Origin: Anthonomus grandis grandis
Lineage: Eukaryota; Arthropoda; Insecta; Coleoptera; Curculionidae
Direction of reading: 5' to 3'
DNA: 64,000 nt
Assembly: GCF_022605725.1 (NCBI RefSeq)
Contig: NC_065548.1
Span: 16,401,644 to 16,465,643, forward strand
The notes below the pieces were generated by a model that searched no databases, had not been told where the DNA came from, and saw only the letters and a program-made list of their open reading frames with translations. Position 1 is the stretch's first letter; every line of letters begins with the position of its first letter. Shown in pieces: positions 11,430-22,620 of this stretch. Made by a program: the position numbers and the translations under genes.

Positions 11430-13700
11430 ACTAGCAGTTGGCGCCAATCAGCATCAGGGTCTGTTGGTATGAAATGGCATACTGACCATGGTGATATAGG
11501 AGGTCAGGTGCATCATAGAAACTGGGCCTCTGGAATAAACATTTTAAAATGGGCACGTGAAACATTCGTGGTCTTCTGGAAACAGGGAAGTTGAGGTAGT
11601 GTGAAAACGTAGTGGAAACGGAAATAAAATCATAAAGAATCGTAGATTTTTTAAAGACACATTGGACCGACAAGGGATACTTCACATCTAAAAAGCACAA
11701 AAACATTTATTTTTCTGGAAATGATAACCAATCAAGAAATAGAGTGAGAAAAAAATCCTAGAAGAGAGCGTATCCTGTACTTCTGCACTCAGAACAACCC
11801 ATTTATCGCTTAAACAGGCTTTCAGCATCATCCGAGATTTTTATATACCTGGACATATACCGGAAACAGATACAGAAATCACATAGATTACATTTTGATT
11901 AATTCTCGCTGAAAAAAAAAATTAAAATATTAAGACCTATCCCGGTATGGATTATAACAGTGAACATCAATTTTTATCAATGGAACTACGCATGAAACTA
12001 CGAATGCACAAAAAACAATAAATCAACGTCCTATATGGCATCTGAGAAATAATAACACATACACATGGGCTGTGATACCGTAGTTACATAGACTTAAACG
12101 AGCTGTAAAATCACAAGGACCGCCTAACATTATATGGGCAAAAATAAAATCCATATTAAACAATGATGCCCAAGGCATCACAAATGACACAAAAGGAAAT
12201 TGGAACCTTTAGGAATCGAACATGAGATTGAAAGAGAGGCCTATCAAGCACTGAATATTGAAATAAAGCGACTAATCTGATAATGGAGGAGAATGTAGAA
12301 GATTCACTAAATAAAACACAGATTTAAAAAAAAACCTGACCTACTCAGAGCTAAACTTGTAACAGCAATAAGAAGACAAAAGAGCAATAAAGCCACTAGT
12401 ATAGAGAATATCGGAATGGATATTGTTCACCAAATCTGCTAAAAAATATGGGAAATATGGCGAGAGGACTGAACAACATCAATATATATTCCACTATATA
12501 AAAAGAAGCAAGGGATTTATGCAGCAACTACCGCATAATAGCACTGATCCCATTGCAGTAAAATCATGTTACAAATAATACTAGAAAGGAAAAACTATCT
12601 CTTAAACCGGAAATGCCAAAAGAACAGGCAAGTTTCGTCCCAGGACGCGGCACTAGAGAGCAAATATTGAAGATATGGCAGATTATAGAAAAATTTAGGG
12701 AATTTACATCACGACATACAAATTTCAGCAAAGTCTTTGATCTGGTGCATTAGGAGAAGATGTGGCAAGTTCTCACCCAAAGTAGTGCTATTTTACGTAA
12801 TTCTACTAGAATCTATCAGAAATATATTCATAGAATGATGGCTGCGCTTAGGTCGGAATAAACGGGGAACTACTTGAAAATTTGTGTTACTAAGAGGCCA
12901 AGGGAGTGAAGCAAGGCTGCATACGAGTCCAGTCCTATTCAATATATACGGCCAATAGATTATGTAAAATGCCATTGATGGGTGGAATGGCGGTATCACT
13001 ATTGGCGAAAGAAAGATTTGAAAGTATGTAAGTGACACAACCATTTTCGCTAAGTCTGAAGAGGAACTAGCAACTATTAGATAGAATAGAACATATCAGC
13101 ATAGAGGCAGGTCTCCAAATAAACAGACCAAAGATAAGGATCAAGGATCAATGCTAATAAATAAAGCCAACACCGAAAACCGACTAGGAGAAATAAATAA
13201 TATCGCCCTTGTAAGTCAGCTTGTAATCCTGGGATCTGCAATAACTAATACGGGCGGAAAGGAAAGGAAAAAGAAACTGACAAAAAGATCATGTGAAAAA
13301 GAAAATCAAGATCAAAGAAAAGTGTATTGGAGATGTTTTGATGAAGATGTATCCTCAGATGTATACTTTGGACAGCTCGCAGAATAAATTTGTTAATATT
13401 AGAAGAATTATATGATAAGAAGTATCAGAGCAAATATTAGACTATTTTGGACATGCCTTTCGAAGAAATGGTTTTGAGAAGCTTGCAATAAAGGAGTCGT
13501 AGAAGGTAAGAGACCAAAGAAGATCTCCGACCACATACATCGACCACATTATTGCAATATTTGGTGTTCCACTATCAGAACATTCAAGATTGAAAAAAGA
13601 CTGGGAAAAATGAAGAGGCACCGGCAAGACTAAAGAACGCAGCTATCTAAAGAAGCTATCTATGCAAACATAGCTTTCAAAAAAGAATTTAAAAAAACAC
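11430..13700 (+). pseudogene. RTE-like non-LTR retrotransposon relic (endonuclease + reverse transcriptase)
   Basis: This is a badly decayed LINE open frame on the plus strand. Near 11550-11720 the broken frames give an endonuclease start like the NIRGLLETGKLR...CENVVE type, followed by SGNDNQSRN. The reverse transcriptase begins near 12520 with a degraded SNYR-IALIP and continues with SFVPGRGTREQILK (about 12630-12670), a form of FSKVFDLVH (about 12725) and KQGC (about 12910). The C-terminal tail reads YFGHAFRRNGFEKLAIKG, then frame-shifted YIDHIIAIFGVP (13440-13580). The arrangement and the CFDP2/BovB-like wording suggest the RTE clade; the clade is less certain than the family. Multiple stops and shifts make it inert. 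The protein-like signal fades by about 13650. Confidence 0.7.
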
Positions 13701-14535
13701 ATCATTATTAAAAACAGGTATATTGGTGAGTCTCTCGCTGGACTTACCATTAAGCACATTTATTAGGTTAAAGTTGTATCAAAATAAATATAAAAACGAC
13801 ATAAGCCTTGCAAAACATGATATAAAAGAGTCTATATTTTCCGTTTTGCCTTTGGAATACTTTCTACTTGTGATAAGGAGTAAGATTGTATGACGAGAAC
13901 TTGCGTGGAAATCAAAATACATCTTAAGTTAAAATAAAAAGTAACAGTAATAGAGGTTGCAAGCGTTACAAAGCAGGTAACTGGACAATATTTTACAGGA
14001 AATTATTTATTAATATGATCATTAAAGAGAAGATACGTTACTGCATCAGTATCTCATATAAATATGAATAAGACCAAAAAGATAATTAATTATTTAAATA
14101 GTTGAGCTTAAATCCGAATATAAACTTAATATGGATTGAAAGATCTAGCAGAACAGTTACGGAAAAAAATCAGGGGGACTGAATCAGGGGCTGACTTGAA
14201 TGCCATTATGTGTTTATACAACAATAAAAGCCTTTCCTTTCCCATAGATAATTTATTAATTTCAACTAAATAAGAATAGGAATTTTTTATTATAAACTTA
14301 TACACGATCGAGTTACCGACATACTGATACGAGGCTCCAGATCAGTGATGCCCGGCTAGTCATTCAGCTGACAAGTGTCATTGATTAAGGATACGTTCAC
14401 AACATTACAGCGATGATTAAGGATTTAATCTGTCATGCGTTTTAATGACCCTTTGAGCACTACACACTGTAGATATGTCTTTGAGTAATTAGGAGTAAGA
14501 ACCACAGTCTAAATAGGAGTGATATAAATATATGA
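13701..14535. other. Spacer, no gene seen
   Basis: The 14281-14480 part is less AT-rich and could be the LTR side of the neighbouring Ty3/Gypsy relic, which reads towards it. No LTR pair was identified. Confidence 0.4.
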
Positions 14536-14539
14536 TAAT

Positions 14540-15700
14540 TTTATGGTTATACTTCTACCTGGGAGGAAACATCCAATCTTCCAGAATTTGTTCTTTGGAA
14601 GTTGACCACTCTAATAAATACTCATTGTTATTTACCAGTATATCTGCTTTTTGGAACATATCTAGTGCTGATTAATTATATTGTATGAATCGTTTTTTTA
14701 TTTATATTAATTTCTATAAATTTAAAAGAGGATGTTTTTAGGTGATCAGCATGAGCATAACGCACACTTCCTTCTGCATTGAATAATTAAGTAAATTTTG
14801 TTTTCTTGTCTTATATTTTTCTTTTCAATTACAACTTGCCTTCTTTCACTTTTTGCCTTCCCTTTTAAATACTTTAAATGGAACGTATTAAGGTTTGGTC
14901 TTGGTATCTGTTTTAACAACAGTTGACCGACACAGCGCTCAATATCGTCATTAATATTTATCTACTAAAAGTCACTTCTAGCTCTTAACTTAATCCTCAC
15001 AATTCCAGGATGACTCTCATGTGAAATATTCAAAAGTTTTTCTCTTAAATATTCAGGTTACTCGGTTTACCCAAGTTAGACAGTCACATTCAACAATTAG
15101 CTCATTACTTCATTGAAAATATGCTTTGAAATTATTCTCATAACTGTAAGACCATCCATGTTTAATGTGATCAATATTTTTTAAGGCTGATGATTAAATA
15201 GTATTGTGAATTTTCGTCAATATATAAAATTTACGGACTGCAAATATCAGTGCATAAGCTTCTCTGTGTACTTGAGCACAATTTTTTTCTGATGCTGGCA
15301 AGATAGGAGATGCAAACCGAATTGGTTTATAACACACAACAAACGCCAGCCTGTACTAATCCTTAAATCGGCTCCAATCCATATGAACTAGTATAAGCTT
15401 TTTATTACGCTCATAATTTGTTAAAATAAACAATTAAAGTGATCTCTTTGCATTTTTTAGAAACTGCTGTTTGTTGGAAATTCTCTCATTTAAATGGTTG
15501 ACTTTTTATTTATAAATCATTAAGAACTTAGAACAAAAATTCAACAGACTGAGAAAATTCTTAAGTTATGTAGTTTTAGAAAGTATAGGAGCATCACTAA
15601 TATCTATTATTATAAAAACATTATTTCTGACTGAAAAAATATATCTTTGTCATAATTTAACTTAATATTAACTGACTAATTAATGATAATGATCCCTAAT
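14540..15700 (-). pseudogene. Ty3/Gypsy-like pol relic (RT end, RNase H, integrase zinc domain)
   Basis: Read on the minus strand from about 15640 downwards, three consecutive parts of a Ty3/Gypsy pol polyprotein can be followed across stops and shifts. The reverse-transcriptase tail is DAPILSKTT-LKNFLSLLNF (about 15530-15600). The tether and RNase H part includes NKKLILVH and YKPIRFASPILPASEKNCAQ with HREAYALIFAVRKF (about 15210-15410). The integrase HHCC region is YLREKLLNISHESHPGI, then DIERCVGQ (about 14930-15060). A further stretch, YAHADHLKTSSFKFIE, and a C-terminal SKEQILEDWMFPP extend to about 14540. No LTRs, Gag or protease were recognised next to it. It is an old internal fragment of an LTR retrotransposon and cannot encode a protein. 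Confidence 0.7.
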
Positions 15701-17400
15701 TTGATTTTAACATCAAAAGAATTAAAAACATATTTTTGTTGACCAAAAGAAACCTACGTTCTTTAATACGCATAAAATTAGAAAAAAATATCTAGGCTAT
15801 GAAAAAAAAAATTGCACTTTTTTGTATTTAAACTTACCACTTTGGTTTCATTACCTTTTGTGTATGAATAATATCTTTTCAAGGATTTTTAATGTTTAAG
15901 ACAAAAATTTTTACACGAAAAAGTCAAGCAGTTTTTGTTCTTAACTAGAGATCCCTTTTCCAATATTTCTATTAGTTTCCTACAATAATTCCTGTTAATT
16001 ACATATACCTCATCAATTTAAATTATGCCAATTTACTAAATTATTTCAAAATTGACGAGGAAAACACTGGTCAAAACTTTGCGACAATAACAAACTTCAT
16101 AATTAATTTTGTAATTAGATGTTGTTTGCTTTGTTGATACACGTATAAAATAATTGTTATTCTGTTGTTGAGATAGCAGTTACTAATTAGCATGAAAAGC
16201 CGGCAAATAGATTTGGTAGATTTAAAAAAAAAACATTAAAATCTAATTAGTCACAACATTTATCCAGACGTCTTTATTTTTAATTTAATTTGAAATTATA
16301 TATAAAGTTAAACATCTTTTACCTTTTTAAAAGAAAATGTCGCAATAAGCAACAATCAGTTAAACAGTCAAGTGATAATTAAATGAAAAGTACCCTACTT
16401 TAGCCCCCAAGCTCGATTATTAAAGGGTCGTTGCTGCTATAGCGACAATACGATGATAAAAACGCCCTTTAAGAAAATATTCGAATTCTTTCAAGCCCTA
16501 GACGATGTTCTAAGAGTTCTAAAGGATGCTTTAAGAAATAATAAAGGCAAGAGGTTATAGAGCCTTTTGTTGGGCCCTTTGAGTTATTAATATAATATTA
16601 GTTATGTGTGTTTTATCTGACGTGACCTAAAAACCTGGTTTTCTTGGGATTGTGTAAACCCTAAGATAAACTTGGTTAAATCCTTCAATTTTATGGATTT
16701 GGAAATATAAAAAAGTAAAAGAAAATCTCAGGTGGTTAATGAAATACGTAAATATTTACCAAAGTTAAATCTGGCTTAATTTTTTTACAACACATAAAAT
16801 GTTATTAACAAAGCAAAGAGAAATAACGCGCTATATAGAATATAGTATAAATAATAGATCCAAAAGTGTTTAGACCAGATAAAATAGGTAATTAAATTAT
16901 AAACCTGTAATAAGTAAAAACATAGTCAAAAATAAGTTAAATGTAATAAAATAACAGCCAATTAAAATAATAATAAAAATAAATATACAATGCAGGTGTC
17001 ACATGTACCTTTAAAAACATCAAAAGTAACAATACTAAGGAAATTAAAAACATATCGGAAAAAAGTACAATTTAAACGAAGAATCAATGTAAAACTTATC
17101 CAGATCACACTTAGCAATCTTTTTAAGTTAATCCTGAGTAAAGGACTATAAGCCCCTTAAAGATTATTGACTTTTTAATTAGACCGGACGTAGGAGTATG
17201 TAGATACATGTGCAAATTGGTTTAAAGTCATGTTTTACATTTTGGAAAAAATGATCAGTAAAGTTGATACAATTTTTATAAATAACGTCTTATTCCGGGA
17301 ACATCTCGTCAGCTGTTTCTAATATATATGAGCCACCATAAGTCATCGTGAGGATCTTTTATTATTTAATCAAATGTATATAGGAACCAAGCGGTTTAGC
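15701..17400. other. AT-rich spacer, no gene seen
   Basis: 1.7 kb with no readable ORF. Around 16390-16600 the composition is more balanced, but no repeat partner or protein motif was found in the window. Confidence 0.5.
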
Positions 17401-17559
17401 CTTACATATATATCCTTAGGCACGTTTCTGTATCACAAAAAGTGGTTAATTGTAGCAAGTAACCACTTGCATTAATCCAAAAAGAGTTCAGGTCCGAGTT
17501 CTTTACATATCGGTCTAACTGCATAACATCCATATGAGAGCCTTGCTGCGAACTCTGTA

Positions 17560-19764
17560 ATGTGAGTATCAAACTTTAGGTTGCCGTCAAAGATGATCCC
17601 AACAAACAAACCTTCCTGCAGTGTAGTGTGCAACTTGTAAACCTACACGAAACTTTAATCTGAAAGTTAATTTTCCCTGTTTGCCCAAGTTTCCCAGGTC
17701 ATTGATATAAAAGAGAAATAGAGCCAAAAGCGGACCTCTAAATATATCTCCATAAATCGAGCAGAGTCCACAAATACACGCTGTCGATGATCCTTAAGAT
17801 AAGAGCAGAACCATGACAACACCATTCTCCTTATGCAAAAATGCTGAAGCTTCAGAAGCAAGATTTTATAATTAATGCAGTCAAAAGCTTTTGAGAGATC
17901 CCACAAAACAGCTGCGAAAGCTTCAACACCTTTTTTTCTAAAAATAAAGCTCACTATAAAAATTGTAAACGGCATCACTTGTGTTTTACGTTTTTTTGAA
18001 AACCAAACTGAACCCCACTCAAGATAATTGGAATCTGATGTTAAATAAAAATTAAGCGAATCTTCATCAGCCTCTCAACTAATGATGAGAGGGTTAAAAG
18101 CAATAAGATGGCTATAAAATTTGATAGATCATCAAGACTTCCATCATCATAAAGATCCCTTATGTAAGGAATGACCTTTGCCAATTTCAGAAGTATCGGA
18201 AGACTTCCCGTTATCCAAGAGGTTAGTACATTCTTTAGCTAAAAGTAAGTTTTCAACTGAGACGCCAGAAAGAAAACTTATTAAATCAACTGATGGCCTT
18301 AAGTGATGTTGAAAGCTTATGGAAATATTGTTTAAAAAATTAGGTGGGATTTCTGAATTTGGAAGTAAGGTGTTATATTCCCTGGCCCCATTGGTAGATT
18401 CATTTACTTGTCTGTTGTAATATACCCATCTTGAAAGCCTTATTGGAAGGAGTAAAAAAATATTGATGAAAATGATAGCATGGAGTAAACTTCCTTTTCA
18501 AGTGGAGAGATCGTAATTTTTTTAGGAAATTTTAAGACCCCTCGTGAACCAGGATCTGTAACTAGAGGATTTCTTTCATTAATTTTTATGATAAAACAGG
18601 AGACACTAAAGAGCTCTATGAACTTTGCGTAAAAATCTGGGATTGGATCCAGTGAGCTCAGCAACATGACTGAAGACTTAAAATAAAAATTTTACGGAAA
18701 ATACGACCATGTTTGGACTTCACCCTAAAGGTTTTAATAGAGGTTTGCACAGTACAAAATTGCCTCATGATCAAAAAGAGCGGTATTTCACTGAACACTT
18801 TATTGAACTACATGATATATTAGTACAAATATAGTCAATGGTACGGGAAGAAACTACTGTAAAACACGAGTAAGCGCATTAACATGCTTTGACTTTTGAA
18901 ATTTACAAATTACACAAACCTAAGGTAGAGGCAGAACTCCTATCAATATAATTTATGTTTAAATCTCTTGCTGGAGGACAATATTTGCTGGAACGAAAGT
19001 ATCACAGGTTCAGAGCTTCAAATAAAACTGATTTTATTTAAGAAGAATTGCCGATGTTTTCGCCTTTATTTCCACCATCTTGAGGGTTATTTCTGTTTAA
19101 AAAATCAGCCAATGTCCAGTAATGAAATAAGCAAATATTATGAAGGGTTGCGCTCTACATCTACGTTATAAAATTTATTTTTTTTTAAACGCAACAGTTT
19201 TTTGACAATCGCCGATGAGTGAGACGTGCTGTTTTATTTTGTTTTTGTCCCCTAAGTTGCTAATTTTTTAAACAGAAATAGCCCTGAAGATGGTCTAAAT
19301 AAAAGCCGAAACGTCAGCAATTCTTCTTAAAAAAAATCAGTTATATCTGAAGTCCTAAGCCTGCGATATTTTCTTTCCATTTTACACTAAGGACGTTAAA
19401 CTTTATTAATAATGTTTGCAGTTTAAGGAATTTCTATTAGAAGTTCCTCTAGACCCAGAAAAAAGGTGTTACAGTTAGTCGCTGGAGAATGACAACTACA
19501 TAATACATACATGTTTCTTAATTTAGAAAAAATAATGCAGAATTCAAATTCTTTAATAAAATAGTCATATGCATTGATTCGGTAAAAAGAGTTCTGCTTT
19601 AAAAGAAGTTCATTAACCATGATCATACATCCTCCATAAGAGAAATTTTCTTGGCAAAATTTTGCTAGTATAACATAGTTTAAGACATTAAATAAATTAA
19701 ATTTGTCTGATTGTAGCCATTGCTCTATAATTAAGACAGTGTTGGGTCCATTGAGTTCGTGCAC
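17560..19764 (-). pseudogene. CR1/Jockey-like LINE relic (endonuclease + reverse transcriptase), interrupted
   Basis: The order on the minus strand fits one non-LTR element. The N-terminal endonuclease half (19423-19764) is open for 113 codons and includes IIEQWLQS, LAKFCQENFSYGGCMIMV and the loop CSCHSPATNCNTFFLGLEEL. The C-terminal endonuclease part (about 18760-18880) gives YSSS-RTIDYICTNISCSS and FDHEAI. The linker includes WFTRGLK. The reverse transcriptase (about 17560-18300) gives TGSLPILLKLAKVIP, DLSNFIAILLLLTLSSLVER, VQFGFQKN and LSKAFDCINYKILLLKLQHF, then WFCSYLKDHRQRVF. The catalytic YADD block is not visible. A 390-bp inverted-repeat element (18989-19379) splits the endonuclease. 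Many stops and shifts; dead. Confidence 0.75.
18989..19379. repeat. Inverted-repeat element (about 390 bp) inserted in the LINE endonuclease
   Basis: Arms of about 115-120 bp, 18989 to about 19108 and about 19262 to 19379, are inverted copies at roughly 80 percent identity. They flank a spacer of about 150 bp. Each arm carries the same motif: on the plus strand at 19284-19318, CTGAAGATGG followed by AGCCGAAACGTCAGC, and on the minus strand at 19051-19087, its diverged partner. It falls between the two halves of the LINE endonuclease, so it was either inserted there or replaced part of it. It could be a small foldback/MITE-like element or two head-to-head retroelement ends. No ORF of its own. 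Confidence 0.65.
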
Positions 19765-20735
19765 ATTTATTAATAGTTTTGATTTTTATTTCATATAGAT
19801 TGGATGTTTCAAAGTAATAAAGAAATTTGTTTAGAATTATATATTTGTACAATATTAAAAGAAATGTAGAGTTTGGATTCTTGGCAAACTGGCTCTTTCT
19901 CTATATTGGCTACTAACCTGGACCGATCTGATGTTGAAACTTTATATCACTTGTTGAAAATTTATATCAGTTTTGTTGAGATTGAAAAGTCGATTAAATA
20001 ATTTGACATACAGAGTTCACCAATAGAATGTATAGTTATTGATTAGCTCTTTATCTAGACATTTTCCCGCAAAGCACAAAATTTAATATATTACTTTTCT
20101 AGTCAAATTAAGTATTTATAAGAGACGTGTTAATTAAACGCATTTCAATTACTATAAAGACGCGTGAAAAACTAGAATTAGAGTCGATTTTTATCAAATT
20201 ATTTAGTTATGTTATTATTAAGTTGCCCTTTTATAAAGCGCAATAATGATTTACATACTTATTGAAGTAACCAATTAATATCTAAATTTTGATTATCTCA
20301 ATTTATACGTAAGCATAAATAAATAACAAATAATTATATAAATTATATGAACTATTGCAAATTTTGTATTAATTTATTTATTTTACAATATAAATAAATA
20401 CAACAGAAAGGTTTTGATAAATATTACTAGAATTTCCAATAAATTAACATTTTTAAATATATATGAAGGTACTGGTTGTAAAACTATAAACTTTTAAGAT
20501 AAATTTGAATTAATAAAATGAAATAATTTAAAATATTCTATAATCTGTGTTTTTGACTTGAATAGCTAATACGGATAGGAGCAAGTACAGAAATTTTTTA
20601 TAATTAGCTAGTTATTTGATATAACTTTAGACAAAATTATTAATCAAATTAAATAATAAGAAGCTGAAGTCAAGTGTGTTAGAATTTAATCTACTTTACT
20701 CATAATAAAAATTTAGTTTAAAAAACTTTCCTTTA
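19765..20735. other. AT-rich spacer, no gene seen
   Basis: Very AT-rich, with no readable motif on either strand. Confidence 0.5.
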
Positions 20736-20739
20736 GAAA

Positions 20740-21000
20740 ACTTTACTCTCTCTATTGGACCTAGACGTAGTACATATAACAATGGTACAAAGAGGCCAAA
20801 TACTTGAGCACTATTCAAGAATAGACCAGAGAGCAATAAAACATCTTAAAAGGAAGTAGAGAGATGGGATCTCTGGATTAAATCAAGCAGTTTCATTGCT
20901 TTATTTTTTAGTAAATGCTCCAATCCAATAAAAAAAAGTTAATTTTTATAAAATAGGTTTGATTAGTACTTTGAAATTCCAATATTAACCCAAAGTCTAA
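20740..21000 (-). pseudogene. LINE reverse-transcriptase C-terminal scrap
   Basis: On the minus strand a short conserved block reads SILE-CSSIWPLCT, followed in a shifted frame by LRLGPIERVK. It corresponds to the usual RSILEYCSxIWxP...RLExxQ segment downstream of the LINE reverse-transcriptase active site. About 60 residues are alignable with at least one stop and one shift. No neighbouring domain of the same element was found. Confidence 0.45.
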
Positions 21001-21935
21001 TAATGAACATCACCATGTTTGCCATGATCCATTTGTGTGTCAGAACAAGAAATAAGAATCGGTTACATCGAGCTAAACAAAGAATTTTTCCAGATAGGTT
21101 AATCCATCTTCCATTCTAACCATTTGAATGTTATGTAAATAAAGTATAACGTTTTTGCTTGCACATAAAGTTTTTAAGTATATACCTCAGTTAGGCTTAC
21201 TATTTATAATTATTGTAAATAGCTTTTGTTATAGAGCGTAATAATTTACGGGAACTGTAGAGCTGTTATAGGTGTTTTGCTTTGCAAACATTGCCTTTAG
21301 ATAACTTTAATTCCATTAATGTATTAAAGATAAAATAATTTTTATTTTATGAAATAGTTTAAAATGTTTGCAATAAAATCTATAAAAAAGTTGTGCGAAA
21401 ATATCCTTTTTACACAAATACCTAGTTTTGTATAAAGTATGAAAGTTGTTCATCAATAGTACTTTTTATTATAAAATAGTTTTTTGTTTCTTTTTTTTTA
21501 GTTTAGATTTGTTTCAATAGCTAGAAAACTTGTGTACATATTCTCAGAGAGACATTAAATAACAATCTAACTCATTTAATTGATACAACTTTTATAGAAT
21601 CTTTATAAGTTTTGCCATAGTAGTAGTTTTAAATCTGTGTTCAGTTGTCCAAAATTAAATTTTATTTATATTTAGTTCTGGTTTAATTTATAGAATATAT
21701 AAATTATACATTTCAGTCAATTTATATTTTATCAAATAGGTACTGGGTATTTCCAGTACGCCCTTTATTTATTTAAACATTTTCATTTATGATCTAGAAT
21801 TCAGTATTTCTCAACTGAAGGCCCACGCCCCACAGGAAGCAACTTGATTGTTAAGGGAGAGCAATGTGAAGATGGACAAGTTTAGCCCTTTTACTCCGGG
21901 CTATATAAATTCTATGATAGATTTTGGTGCCAAAT
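21001..21935. other. AT-rich spacer, no gene seen
   Basis: No coding motif recognised. The 21790-21910 part is less AT-rich but not identifiable. Confidence 0.5.
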
Positions 21936-22240
21936 TTAACGAAAAATGAAAATTATTAAATAATTGCGGTAAATAATTATTAAGTATACTTGATAATTAT
22001 TTACCGCTTGACAAGACCAAAATATCAACTGGGTGTTTGGCGTCGTTAAGTAAACTCTGTGAACATCTCTTAATTTGTCTCTGAGATATCTTATTACGTA
22101 ACAGGCACTTTGGATTTTCACAGCCAAAGCTTCAATTTCCCGTTTCCAGAGAAGCCCTTGGTCAATTAACACCCAAGAATTTACTCTCGGTTATTGAAGG
22201 GAGAATCTGGCTCTCTAGTGATGCATAATGTGATATATTA
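21936..22240 (-). pseudogene. LINE reverse-transcriptase fragment
   Basis: On the minus strand a 78-codon open stretch begins LIDQGLLWKREIEALAVKIQ and continues with SACYVIRYLRDKL. It matches the segment after the reverse-transcriptase active site in Jockey/CR1-like elements (LGxxxDxxLxWxxHIExLxxKIxSACYAIR). In the next 60 bases upstream, a shifted frame supplies the preceding SKFLGV-type residues. The match stops after about 45 residues, at the LIFWSCQAV segment, where the perfect-looking palindrome 21966-22007 begins. Confidence 0.6.
21966..22007. repeat. 42-nt near-perfect palindrome
   Basis: The left half starts GCGGTAAATAATTATTAAG and the right half ends in its reverse complement, with one mismatch in 21 pairs and no loop (centre AAGTATACTT). 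It sits exactly where the LINE fragment loses homology, so it may mark an insertion or a break-repair scar. Confidence 0.85.
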
Positions 22241-22454
22241 GGATGTCTGTAAAAGATTATGTTAATTTTTAGGATAATAAGCCTGGGTCTCTTTAGCTAC
22301 TAACAATCTTTTTATTACTAAATATATAACAGTACTTTTTCATTCATTATTTTAACTTATTAAAAACTGCATGCTTTTTATACTCTTAAAAACCTAAATA
22401 TTTGAAACACTTGATTAAAAAAAAGTGTTTTTACACTGTTAGAAATGTAATTTT

Positions 22455-22620
22455 GTCTATGGCCCGTATATTGATATACCAAATAAGGACAAGGTGCAAA
22501 AAATTCAAAATTCCTGTATTTGGTTAATTTGTGATTTAATATTCTCAGATCATGTTAGTCCGAAATATTCACTTTTAAGATTATATGAGCTTATAATTAA
22601 ATGCAGAATACTTTTTTTAT
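22455..22620 (+). pseudogene. LINE reverse-transcriptase C-terminal scrap
   Basis: The plus-strand frame reads YGPYIDIPNKDKVQKIQNSC, then IWLICDLIFSDHVSPKYSLLRLYEL. This is the C-terminal domain of Jockey-like LINE polymerases (YGPxxxxxDxxRIQKVQNxCLRLIxGI...HVSxxLxxxxWLxM). It is open for about 50 residues and then decays. Its orientation is opposite to the fragment at 21936-22240, so the two are not parts of one insertion. Confidence 0.6.

Noticed and set aside
18968..19171. 67-codon plus-strand ORF
   Set aside because: It falls almost wholly in the left arm of the inverted-repeat element at 18989-19379 and shows no protein motif.
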